Assembly (NCBI RefSeq): GCF_024297185.1
Contig: NZ_JANCTD010000004.1
Location: 396,207-460,206, forward strand
DNA length: 64,000 nucleotides
Source of the DNA: Lewinella sp. JB7
GTDB taxonomy: Bacteria > Bacteroidota > Bacteroidia > Chitinophagales > Saprospiraceae
Direction of reading: 5' to 3'
Shown: positions 8,861 through 17,320 of the stretch, piece after piece
Position numbering within the stretch: the stretch's first letter is position 1
Layout: each line of letters begins with the position of its first letter
Notes under the pieces: generated by a model
The model's database searches: none
What the model was told of the DNA's origin: nothing
What the model saw: the letters and a program-made list of their open reading frames with translations, nothing else
Position numbers and translations under genes: made by a program

Positions 8861-10204
8861 ATGGCTACGAAACTCTGGCAGAAAGACTACCCCCTCGACC
8901 AACGCATCGCCGACTTCACCGTGGGCCGCGACCGCGAACTCGACCTCGAACTGGCCCCCTTCGACATACTCGGCAGCATCGCCCACGTAACGATGCTGGA
9001 GGAGGTCGGACTGATCGACGGGGCGGCGGCGCGCAGGTGCAAGGAAAAACTTAGAGAGCTGTATCCCCTGGCCCGTAACGGCGAGTTTGTCATCGAAGAC
9101 GGGGTGGAGGACGTGCACAGTCAGGTCGAACTCCTGCTCACTCGCGCGCTGGGAGACGACGGGAAGAAGATCCACTCCGGCCGCAGTCGCAACGACCAGG
9201 TGCTGGTGGATCTGCGCCTGTACTTCCGCCACCGCATTCGGGGCATCGTGGAGCAAACGGCGGAACTCAGCCGCACCCTAACGGAACTCAGCGAGGAACA
9301 CCAGGATAAGCTTATTCCCGGCTACACCCACCTCCAGATCGCCATGGTGAGCAGCTTCGGATTGTGGTTCGGTGCCTACGGCGAAGCCCTCGTCGACGAC
9401 CTGCGGTTGTGGAAGGCGGCCTACGATACCGTCGACCAGAACCCCCTCGGCTCCGCGGCGGGCTACGGCTCCAGCTTTCCGCTCGACCGCGATCGCACGA
9501 CGGAACTGCTCGGCTTCCGCGAGCCGGTGGTCAACGTAGTGGCCGCGCAGATGGGTCGGGGAAAAACCGAACTTACGGTAGCCTTCGCCATTGCCGGCCT
9601 GGCCCAGACGGTGGGGAAAATGGCTATGGACGTGTGCCTCTACAGCAGCCAGAACTTCGGCTTTCTGCAGTTGCCCGACGACCTCACTACCGGTTCCAGC
9701 ATCATGCCCCACAAGAAGAATCCGGACGTATTCGAGCTTCTCCGCGGACGCTGCAATCTGCTGCAAACCCTGCCCGCCCAGATGGCGCAGCTCACCGGCA
9801 ACCTGCCCAGTGGCTACCACCGCGACTTCCAGCTGCTCAAGGAAGCCATCTTCCCGGCCCTGGATCAGCTGGAGGATGGACTGGCCATTGCTCTTTATGC
9901 TTTGCCCCGCACCCGCGTCCGCGCCCAAAGCCTGCCGACCGATCCGCGCTACACCTACCTCTACAGCGTGGAGGCCGTCAATCAACTCGTGCTGGAGGGC
10001 CTGCCCTTCCGCGATGCCTACGTAAGCGTGGGTAAGGACATCGAAGCGGGGACCTTCGTTCCCCCTACCGGACTGAAGCACACCCACCTCGGCAGCCTGG
10101 GGAATTTGGGCAATGGGCGGATCAGCGAGAAACTGCAGATGGTGATGACGGGCTTTGACTTTGGGCGGGCGAAAGCTGCGCTGGACAAGCTCGAAGCCCG
10201 CTAA
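8861..10204 (+). CDS. argH: Argininosuccinate lyase
   Basis: A 447-residue lyase that cleaves argininosuccinate to arginine and fumarate, the last step of arginine synthesis. HSGRSRNDQV (about residue 107), the fumarase/aspartase signature GSSIMPHKKNPD (about residue 279) and DILGSIAHV are all intact, and the length is normal. The ATG at 8861 has CATCTTTG ending 4 bases upstream, so the mRNA may be almost leaderless. No other arg genes lie in the window. A long AT-rich gap follows. Confidence 0.96.
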   Translation: MATKLWQKDYPLDQRIADFTVGRDRELDLELAPFDILGSIAHVTMLEEVGLIDGAAARRCKEKLRELYPLARNGEFVIEDGVEDVHSQVELLLTRALGDDGKKIHSGRSRNDQVLVDLRLYFRHRIRGIVEQTAELSRTLTELSEEHQDKLIPGYTHLQIAMVSSFGLWFGAYGEALVDDLRLWKAAYDTVDQNPLGSAAGYGSSFPLDRDRTTELLGFREPVVNVVAAQMGRGKTELTVAFAIAGLAQTVGKMAMDVCLYSSQNFGFLQLPDDLTTGSSIMPHKKNPDVFELLRGRCNLLQTLPAQMAQLTGNLPSGYHRDFQLLKEAIFPALDQLEDGLAIALYALPRTRVRAQSLPTDPRYTYLYSVEAVNQLVLEGLPFRDAYVSVGKDIEAGTFVPPTGLKHTHLGSLGNLGNGRISEKLQMVMTGFDFGRAKAALDKLEAR

Positions 10205-11181
10205 TCAGAAGCGCTGTTGATCCTAGCTTTCCGTTAACTAGGTATTTGACCGGATGTTGGCCTGAGCGAAGAGGGCTTCCTAAGGGGAACTGCATATGGC
10301 CCGCCCCCTACTCCTGGATTAGAAAATCCAAGTTTGCACGTCTATTTATTCATATGATTAAGCCGGCGAAAGGTTCTTTCGGGGCTGTGAGGCGCGAAAT
10401 ATTTACCGTAACAAGGTGTGCACTGCACCTCCGAGTTTCCCTTCAACAAAAAATCTCAATTACGAGAAAAATGCATCACTGATGGATGCCGTTCAGACCC
10501 CCATATTTTACTTTACACAACCATATTTTGTGTTAAGGTAAATATATGTTTTTATAGCCCTATATTCGATATACGTTCGTAGACCATATTTAGCGTGTGT
10601 CCAGAACGGAGTACTGCTCCGCAACCTGCTTAGAGTTTGATTAATGCCTCGTATACACTACGACGTCCCAGCAGCCTTAATAGATTGATTGCCGGCCGGA
10701 AACGGACGGTCCTGAAAACTATGAGTCCTAATACATCCGTTACGGGGCTGCTCTGTTCAATACGCTAAACTTACAAACATATTTCTTTTGAGGACAGTCA
10801 AGCTATGCTTGACCCGATTAGCCCGTTAATTATCTGAATTGGTATGTCTTAGCATGCTTTGGGTAAGCCATGTTGATTATTAACGGAGTTCCACCACTAT
10901 TACCACACTATCTAACACCCTGCAGTATGCTATCCGTGACTAGGGATATGCGACTTGCACCATTCTTCCTGAGTATGAATTAACCCTTAGGCACGACCGT
11001 GCCTGACATCGCAGAAGGACCCATGGTTATTCCAAGTCGGTTTCTTCTTTCCACATCCATATTTCATCCCGGCATTATCTACTTCCCTACTGAAGGGAAT
11101 AGGCCACCGCTATGCAACCCATTTTAATCACCCGAGGATCCCACCTACCAAGACGGTGTTCCCTCATTTTATATTCTATTT
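10205..11181. other. Long AT-rich gap with palindromes, no supportable gene
   Basis: These 977 bases lie between argH and the large secreted LamG/TSP3 protein and are visibly poorer in GC than either neighbour. Short frames exist but none has a recognisable product. Two tight inverted repeats stand out: GTCAAGC/GCTTGAC at 10797-10813 and AGGCACG/CGTGCCT at 10989-11004. A looser one (ACACAA/TTGTGT) lies near 10515-10535. It may carry regulatory sites for the downstream surface protein, or be decayed foreign DNA. Confidence 0.5.
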
Positions 11182-13533
11182 ATGCGACATATTATACTCA
11201 TACTGCTCCTCGCTATGGTTACGATAAGCGATTTGGTAGCACAGACTACCGACGCAACCCAAGCGCCGGTGCTCGTTGGTCAATGGACTTTTGAGCAAGG
11301 GGAAGAACTCCTCGATAAACAGGGGAACTTCGGCACTATGACGTTGGTCAATTCGACCATATCTGACGGAACCCTTAACCTTAAAAGAAATCAGTACGCC
11401 AAACTCGAAACCTATACCGGTCCGCCACTCACCAGCAAAACCCTGGTATCGTGGTGCCGCATAGATGATTTGAACGTCAGATATGGTTCAGTCCTGACCA
11501 TCGACCACACGAACATCGACCAATTTGACGGCATCGTCTACGCAGAACTCAACCCGTATCAGTGGACGGTGGGCAGCTCGGGGTACAGGCGCACTCAGCG
11601 TTTACAGACGGCGCACGCAGAAACCGAAGCCGGAATTCTTATCCAGATGGTAATCACCTATGAGCAGCTCGCAACCGGCTCGAAAATAGCTGCATACCGG
11701 AACGGTGAACTCTTAGGAAGTTACGTTACCAACAATAATCTGGTCACTTTCGACGCCGGCAACGACATTCAGGTGGTTTTCGGAACTCGTCACATATACC
11801 CTGGCGGCGGGCTCAATCAATTTCTTGACGGCAGAATTGAAGAAGCTCGGATTTATCAAGGAGCTCTGTCGCCGGAAGAGGTGGCTGCTACGTACAACGA
11901 GGGTATCGACCCCATTGCAGACACGGACGAGGATGGCATTCCGGACGAAGAAGACAACTGCCCTACCATCGCGAATGCGGAGCAAGCCGATAATGATGGG
12001 GATACCCTGGGTGACGCCTGTGACGATGACGATGATAACGACGGCGTGCTCGACGTTGACGATGCCTTTCCCTCCGATCCAGCTGAATCGGTAGATACCG
12101 ACGGAGACGGTATCGGCAACAATGCAGACACCGACGATGACGGTGACGGGCAGACGGATGCCGACGAAGTAGCCTGTGGCTCCGACCCCCTCGACCTCGC
12201 CAGCCTGTCACCTGACAACGACGGCGATAGCTCTCCTGACTGCGTCGACGAGGACGACGACAACGACGGCATATTGGATATTGTCGACAATTGCCACCTC
12301 ACCGCCAATAGCAATCAGGCCGATAATGATGGGGACGGCATCGGTGATACCTGCGATGACGACGACGACAATGACGGATTCAACGACGACGACGATTGTA
12401 ATCCACTGAATAGTGCGATCAACCCACTGGCCGCGGAAATCTGCGACGGTATTGATAATAACTGCGACGGAGTAATCGACGAGAATTTTGCTCCCGAGAT
12501 CAGCGCAATCAACGTAACGGCCGAGCCTACCGCGCTGGGTTCCCCAATCCAGGTACACGTCGAATACACCGATGCCAACGACCAGGACGGGCACACTGCA
12601 ATCGTGGACTGGGGGGACGGAACAACTTCTGATCTGGCAATCGACCAGCTTGCTAACGCTGCGTCGGCCAACCACGCTTATTCCGCTACGGGTGTGTACA
12701 GCATCATGGTTACCGTCACCGACGCATGCAGCGATACCGATACCGAAGTAGCTGCCACTTACGCCGTGGTGTTCAATCCTGGCGAAGGATTTGTGACCGG
12801 CGGCGGCTGGATTCACTCTCCTGCCGGAGCCTACACACCCGATCCCAACCTGGAGGGTAAGGCCAATTTTGGCTTCGTAGCCAAGTACAAAAAAGGTCAG
12901 TCTACTCCCGACGGCAACACCAACTTCCACCTTAATGCGGCGGATTTTCGCTTCAAAAGCACGGCGTACGACTGGCTGGTCGTTTCCGGCAACCGAGCTA
13001 AGTTTAAAGGCATCGGCGAGGTGAACGGAGAAGCTGGTTATGCATTCATGATCACGGGCATTGACGGCGACATGAACAAGGCAGGAGAAGCCGATAAGTT
13101 CCGCATCAAGATCTGGAGCCTTAATGGTGGAGGTGTCGTTTACGACAACCAGATGGGTTCCAGTGATACCGAATATGCTTCTACCGAACTGGGTGGAGGT
13201 ACGATCCAGATTCACTACGCTAATAGCGGAGGGAAAACAGCAGCGAAAAGTATGACCCAACCTACCACCGACAAGGGAGAGCCGGCCAATTTCGCCTTCT
13301 ATCCTAATCCTGCTAATCACGATCTTACGGTGGAGCTTCAGGATTGGAACGCCCCCCTCGAAGTGGTACTGTTTGATCAATTGGGACGTCGGATTATAAC
13401 ACAACAAGTAGACGTCCCAACCTCCACGATTCGCCTTCCGTTGAGCGAGCATAACTTGCAGAGCGGCATCTACACGCTAAGCGTGTCCGATGGCGACCAG
13501 CAAATCAGCCAGCGGCTAGTCATCCAACGATAA
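11182..13533 (+). CDS. T9SS-secreted LamG / TSP3 / PKD surface protein
   Basis: A 783-residue secreted modular protein. After a signal peptide (ILLLAMVTISDLVAQ) comes a LamG/concanavalin-like domain (about 30-240, ending EEARIYQGALSPEEVAATYNEG). Acidic thrombospondin type-3 calcium repeats follow (about 245-415; DNDGDGIGDTCDDDDDNDG), then a MopE-like EICDGIDNNCDGVIDENF segment and a PKD domain (about 445-535; VDWGDGTTS). A GGGW module follows (about 540-690). The protein ends in a T9SS sorting domain (YPNPANHDLTVEL to QRLVIQR). It is probably a calcium-stabilised adhesin or matrix protein on the cell surface. The PKD-GGGW-T9SS end is shared with the gene at 17321. Confidence 0.88.
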   Translation: MRHIILILLLAMVTISDLVAQTTDATQAPVLVGQWTFEQGEELLDKQGNFGTMTLVNSTISDGTLNLKRNQYAKLETYTGPPLTSKTLVSWCRIDDLNVRYGSVLTIDHTNIDQFDGIVYAELNPYQWTVGSSGYRRTQRLQTAHAETEAGILIQMVITYEQLATGSKIAAYRNGELLGSYVTNNNLVTFDAGNDIQVVFGTRHIYPGGGLNQFLDGRIEEARIYQGALSPEEVAATYNEGIDPIADTDEDGIPDEEDNCPTIANAEQADNDGDTLGDACDDDDDNDGVLDVDDAFPSDPAESVDTDGDGIGNNADTDDDGDGQTDADEVACGSDPLDLASLSPDNDGDSSPDCVDEDDDNDGILDIVDNCHLTANSNQADNDGDGIGDTCDDDDDNDGFNDDDDCNPLNSAINPLAAEICDGIDNNCDGVIDENFAPEISAINVTAEPTALGSPIQVHVEYTDANDQDGHTAIVDWGDGTTSDLAIDQLANAASANHAYSATGVYSIMVTVTDACSDTDTEVAATYAVVFNPGEGFVTGGGWIHSPAGAYTPDPNLEGKANFGFVAKYKKGQSTPDGNTNFHLNAADFRFKSTAYDWLVVSGNRAKFKGIGEVNGEAGYAFMITGIDGDMNKAGEADKFRIKIWSLNGGGVVYDNQMGSSDTEYASTELGGGTIQIHYANSGGKTAAKSMTQPTTDKGEPANFAFYPNPANHDLTVELQDWNAPLEVVLFDQLGRRIITQQVDVPTSTIRLPLSEHNLQSGIYTLSVSDGDQQISQRLVIQR

Positions 13534-13556
13534 ACGACCCAGGGCATGCCGTAGAT

Positions 13557-13592
13557 AAGGAAGGTCACCCCCCCGGGGTGGCCTTCCTTTTT
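13557..13592 (+). terminator. Rho-independent terminator
   Basis: Arms AAGGAAGGTCACC (13557-13569) and GGTGGCCTTCCTT (13577-13589) pair with one wobble, followed by a T run to 13592. It ends the 783-residue T9SS protein gene. Confidence 0.85.
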
Positions 13593-13613
13593 ACCGACAC
13601 ACCAGTCTGATAA

Positions 13614-13799
13614 GCGAACAAATCGGCCCGCGCTTTCGACCACATTGCGGTGCGCGTAGCCGGTTGGGAAAACGGTGCCGAACTTCGTCTGATCGATCAG
13701 CTGGACCTCGCCGAGCATGCGCTGCCCGATGGCGTGTATACCGTCAGCATATCGGATAGCCACCAGCAAATGAGTACCCGTTTGGTCGTCAAGCGGTAG
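13614..13799 (+). pseudogene. Remnant of a T9SS C-terminal sorting domain
   Basis: An open stretch after a TAA at 13611 reads as a sorting-domain tail: FDHIAVRVAGWENGAELRL, IDQ, LDLAEHALPDGVYTVSISD, SHQQMSTRLVVKR, stop. It aligns with the end of the upstream 783-residue protein (DWNAPLEVVLFDQ ... LSEHNLQSGIYTLSVSDGDQQ ... RLVIQR). About 18 residues (54 bp) in the middle are missing after DQ, and no PNP motif, start codon or upstream protein is left. The two copies are clearly diverged, so this is the stump of a lost paralogue rather than a recent duplication. Confidence 0.8.
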
Positions 13800-13808
13800 T
13801 TACGGATG

Positions 13809-13836
13809 GGCCCGGTTTTCCGAACCGGGCCGCTTT
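13809..13836 (+). terminator. Hairpin terminator after the pseudogene
   Basis: A perfect 9-bp stem GGCCCGGTT (13809-13817) / AACCGGGCC (13823-13831) is followed by GCTTTG. The T run is weak. It lies 10 bases after the pseudogene stop, as expected for the terminator of the lost gene. Confidence 0.6.
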
Positions 13837-13846
13837 GATTCCCAGG

Positions 13847-13878
13847 AAAAGCAGGTCACCTTCGGGCGGCCTGCTTTT
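13847..13878. terminator. Second hairpin, TTCGGGCGGCCTGC type
   Basis: Stem AAAAGCAGG (13847-13855) / CCTGCTTTT (13870-13878) with an inner CC-TTCG-GG tetraloop. The segment CTTCGGGCGGCCTGC recurs in the terminator at 20424. The A and T tracts would let it work in both directions. Confidence 0.65.
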
Positions 13879-14177
13879 CTGCTTTGGGGCTCGTGAGTAC
13901 TTCGCAAGGTGATCTCCGCCGCCCGGGCGGTAAACACCGGGCTATAAACTTCGTTGCTAGGGTAACTTCCGGTCTGCGCAGGCGAGTGGCGCCCAGTCCA
14001 TTAGTAATGCGTACCATTAGCAAGATTGCGTAAGCAGACCGCCGGGTGGAATAGGTTGACTCCTAACCCTTAGCCACCCAACCACACCTAAGTATCCTAA
14101 AAAATAGCCTTTATTTAGAACGCGTGCCCTTCACGGGCGCCGTAGCCCCTTACCTTATCCACCGAGAACGAGAACAC

Positions 14178-15821
14178 ATGCATACTTCCTTTTTGCCACG
14201 CTGCTTATTTATGGTAATGTTACTGGCATCGGCAATTCTCCACGCCCAATCGTGGGAAGCCTGCGGCACGCCGAACCTGACGGGAGCCACCGCCGAGTAT
14301 CCCCTGCTCGCTACCGACCCGGCGGGCGTGGCGCACCTGGTGTTCAGCGACGGTCGTCACGGGGGCCGGGCATCCCTGTACCGGCTGCAGGGGAATACCT
14401 GGATTCCCGCGGGCCCCGCCGGGTTCTCCAGTGCCGCGGCGGTACAGCGCAGCGACGTAGCCTTCACGGCGGACGGTCAGCCCTTCGTGATCGTCACTAC
14501 GGACGAAGACGATAGTGGTGAGTACGCATTGGAGGTCTATACGCTTACGAACGGAAAGTGGACGGACGTATCCCCGCCGGTAGACCGGGGTACGGGTATC
14601 GATCCAAAGATCGGATTCGCCAACGGCTTCGTATACATCGCCTTTATGGAACCCAGCACGAACGGCTGGGGACTATCGGTGATGCGGTATTCCGCCGGAG
14701 GCTGGAGCTACGTGGGTGAGGCCGGCTTCGGACCCGCATTCTCGTATCCGGCGGGATTCACCTTCCGCAACGGACAGCCCTGCGTAGCTTTTCCCGATTC
14801 CGAGCACGATTACCGGGGCTCGGTCATGACCTTCAACGGAACGGAGTGGGTTTACCTCGGCGACCCCGGTTTCACTTCCCCATCCGCGGATGCCGTACTC
14901 TGGCTCAACCTGGAACTGAGCACGTCGGGAACGCCGTACGTAGCCTTTACCGACAAGGCAACCCTCGGAATAAATACCATGCGGTTCGTAGGGGGGCGCT
15001 GGGAGCGGGTAGGCGGCGTCAACTTCGCAAAGGGGTTCTGGACCGACCTAGCATTTGACGGCGACGACGCTTACCTGGCCTTTCAGGACCTGAACGCCCT
15101 GGACGGCGCCTCGGTCATGCGGTTTCGCGGCAGTGGCTGGGAGTACGTCGGAGCGGGACCCAACCTGACCGGGCGGCCCGCATACGCCCAGAGCCTCACG
15201 ATCAGCCACGACCTTGCCCAACTGGCATTCACGGATCCGGATAATCGACGCGGAGCTACGGTCATGAAGTTCTCTCTGAATCCGCCAAGTGATGAAGATG
15301 ATGACAGCGATGACGATGAAGAAGGCAACGGTGAGGATGACGACGATGACAACGGCGATGAAGATGAAGGCAACGGAAACGGTGACGACGACGATGATGA
15401 CGACGACGACGAGCAGGATGATGATGACGATGAGGACGAGCAGGACACGGACGACTTTCCCACCTACGACCGTGACGGGGACGGAGTCCGCAACGGAGCG
15501 GACAATTGCCCCGATACCGCCAACCCCGCCCAGGCTGACAGCGACTGCGACTCCGTAGGCGACGACTGCGACGTATGTCCGGGCATCGACGACCGGGTGG
15601 ACCACAACCGGGACGGTATTCCCGACTGTACCCAGGTACTCGCCTACGACGATTACATCGACGACTGGAAGTGCGGCAAACCCAAGCAGGAAAAGATCAC
15701 CGTACTACACATACCGTCCGGCGACCTGACCAAGGCGAAGGAAAAGTGCATCAGCGTAAGTGCACTGCGTGCGCATTTAGGTCACGGCGACGTGATCGGC
15801 GCGACGGGCACTTGTGACTGA
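14178..15821 (+). CDS. Secreted propeller-like / TSP3 protein with acidic linker
   Basis: A 547-residue exported protein; the ATG at 14178 precedes a good signal peptide (LFMVMLLASAILHAQ). Residues about 25-368 repeat a 50-60-residue unit with conserved W.yvG..GF and a strand such as GTPYVAFTD, suggesting a beta-propeller. Residues about 369-426 are an almost unbroken Asp/Glu run. TSP3-like calcium motifs follow (DRDGDGVRNGADNCPD; about 428-485). The last ~45 residues (ITVLHIPSGD ... SVSALRAHLGHGD ... GTCD) match a short motif known at the ends of bacterial surface proteins (HxPxG ... AHLxHGD ... C). No T9SS sorting domain is visible. The ligand is unknown. Confidence 0.78.
   Translation: MHTSFLPRCLFMVMLLASAILHAQSWEACGTPNLTGATAEYPLLATDPAGVAHLVFSDGRHGGRASLYRLQGNTWIPAGPAGFSSAAAVQRSDVAFTADGQPFVIVTTDEDDSGEYALEVYTLTNGKWTDVSPPVDRGTGIDPKIGFANGFVYIAFMEPSTNGWGLSVMRYSAGGWSYVGEAGFGPAFSYPAGFTFRNGQPCVAFPDSEHDYRGSVMTFNGTEWVYLGDPGFTSPSADAVLWLNLELSTSGTPYVAFTDKATLGINTMRFVGGRWERVGGVNFAKGFWTDLAFDGDDAYLAFQDLNALDGASVMRFRGSGWEYVGAGPNLTGRPAYAQSLTISHDLAQLAFTDPDNRRGATVMKFSLNPPSDEDDDSDDDEEGNGEDDDDDNGDEDEGNGNGDDDDDDDDDEQDDDDDEDEQDTDDFPTYDRDGDGVRNGADNCPDTANPAQADSDCDSVGDDCDVCPGIDDRVDHNRDGIPDCTQVLAYDDYIDDWKCGKPKQEKITVLHIPSGDLTKAKEKCISVSALRAHLGHGDVIGATGTCD
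15289..15450 (+). repeat. GAT/GAC low-complexity coding repeat
   Basis: A run of GAT, GAC and GAA codons encodes the poly-acidic linker of the preceding protein. It is slippage-prone and would vary in length between strains. Confidence 0.8.
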
Positions 15822-15909
15822 TACGGCGGAAGCAGGTTGACTGACGACGTAGCGGCACGCCCCCGCTACGAGAACGAACATGTACACCCGGTGAACGCTA
15901 TTTGATGCT

Positions 15910-16887
15910 ATGGACGCTTTACTTGTCATTAGCGGTTCCGCGCTGATCCTGATTACCCTCGTGGACTTTCTGTTCACCACCCTCTCGTGTAACGGCTCCG
16001 GCTTCATCTCAACGACCACGAATCGCGTACTGGACCTGTTGCTGTTGCCACGGTTCAAGATCGTGCGGGACTGGTCAGGCGTCATCCACCTGACGGGAAC
16101 CCTGCTGGTGTGGGTCGTGCTCCTCGTGCTCGGTGGGTGGCTGGTATTTTCTTCTCACCCCGATATGGTGATCAATTCCACCACTAAACTGGCGGCGAAC
16201 GCCGGGGAAAGGGCCTACTATACCGCCTTCGTGTTCTCTACCCTGGGCATTGGCGACTACGTGCCCGGCAGCTCCCTCAGTCGCCACGTCACGGCGGTCT
16301 ACTCGGTACTGGGCTTCGGCGTCCTGACGACGGCCATTACCTACATCCTTTCGGTAACCGGAGCGGCTACGAAAAAGAAAAACCTGGCGACCTTCATTTC
16401 CAGTATGGGGGATAATCCGACGGACCTATACGCGTACTTCACGACCGAACCGGACGGCAGCTTTTTTACGGAAAGGATCGATGATCTCGTGACCCAACTC
16501 AATCAGCACATCAACGATCACCTTTGCTATCCGATCGTCCATTATTTTCATTCCGATAAGCGGCCCTGGTCGGCAATCGTCCAACTATCCTCCCTGTACG
16601 AGTGTCTGCTCGCGCTCAGGATACGGTACGCGGATGACCCCGGAGTACTGACGCACACCCGCCGGGTAGAGCGCTGTATCGATCGTTTCCTGGAACTAGC
16701 GCGCGTTCCGGCACGGCTGCGACGCACGGACGACGATACCCTGGTAAACATACGTCGGGAGTGGCGGGGAGAACTTCTCGGCCCGCTCATTGGCGATACG
16801 GCCCACTCCGAAGAGAGCCGGTCGTTCGGCGCGCTGCTGCGGCAGGCCGGGCACGATTGGAAATCCGTGTTCGAAAGGGATGGCTGA
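15910..16887 (+). CDS. Two-pore-helix-type potassium channel protein
   Basis: A 325-residue membrane protein. Hydrophobic segments lie at about 4-24, 58-80 and 135-157. A P-loop with the selectivity-filter-like TLGIGDYVPG precedes the last one (about residues 112-121). The usual filter is TVGYG; here Ile replaces Tyr. The C-terminal ~165 residues are soluble, with no recognisable RCK or cyclic-nucleotide domain. It probably conducts K+ across the inner membrane. It lies 88 bases after the secreted propeller-like protein, without clear functional link. Confidence 0.78.
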   Translation: MDALLVISGSALILITLVDFLFTTLSCNGSGFISTTTNRVLDLLLLPRFKIVRDWSGVIHLTGTLLVWVVLLVLGGWLVFSSHPDMVINSTTKLAANAGERAYYTAFVFSTLGIGDYVPGSSLSRHVTAVYSVLGFGVLTTAITYILSVTGAATKKKNLATFISSMGDNPTDLYAYFTTEPDGSFFTERIDDLVTQLNQHINDHLCYPIVHYFHSDKRPWSAIVQLSSLYECLLALRIRYADDPGVLTHTRRVERCIDRFLELARVPARLRRTDDDTLVNIRREWRGELLGPLIGDTAHSEESRSFGALLRQAGHDWKSVFERDG

Positions 16888-17320
16888 TCTGGTACATACC
16901 TAAATTCCCCAATATTAGGGAGTGCATACAATGCTTACGGAAGTTAGCTTCGTAGGGCTTTGAAACACCCCATTGGCGGATACCCCATACCATACCCCGA
17001 TTAATATTATTCAGGTTCCCTAGAGTGGCGTAGGCCGTCGCATTACCCCATACCGGCCGCGATTACCCGAGGTGGTATATAAAGTACCCAGTAGACCCGG
17101 CCAACGTATTTCATATTCAGACCAGGACCGGCTCACGAAGCTGAGCCGATACCCGGGCACGTCCGCTATATACATACTGTAAATCATACCCCGGCTTGCC
17201 GGACAACGGGCGCGTCTACCGAGCGTGCCACCTGCAATTCCACGCAATGACCTTAACGCCGCTGTCGCGGTAATGGGTCAGCTATGCCCATTCTATTTTT
17301 TCACCCATAATACCCTAATA
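16888..17320. other. Gap upstream of the large T9SS protein
   Basis: No gene is seen in these 433 bases. An 11-base repeat TACCCCATACC occurs near 16980 and 17043, and a small inverted repeat GGCTCA/TGAGCC lies near 17130-17147. It is probably the regulatory region of the 1024-residue protein. Confidence 0.4.

Larger units (their letters stand above)
13800..14177. other. Spacer with two strong hairpins, no gene
   Basis: After the pseudogene stop come two terminator-like hairpins, then about 290 bases with no recognisable coding or RNA gene up to the signal peptide start at 14178. Inverted or direct repeats there are weak. Confidence 0.5.

Noticed and set aside
10246..10482. 78-codon frame in the AT-rich gap
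   Set aside because: No start signal, no domain, odd composition; chance frame.
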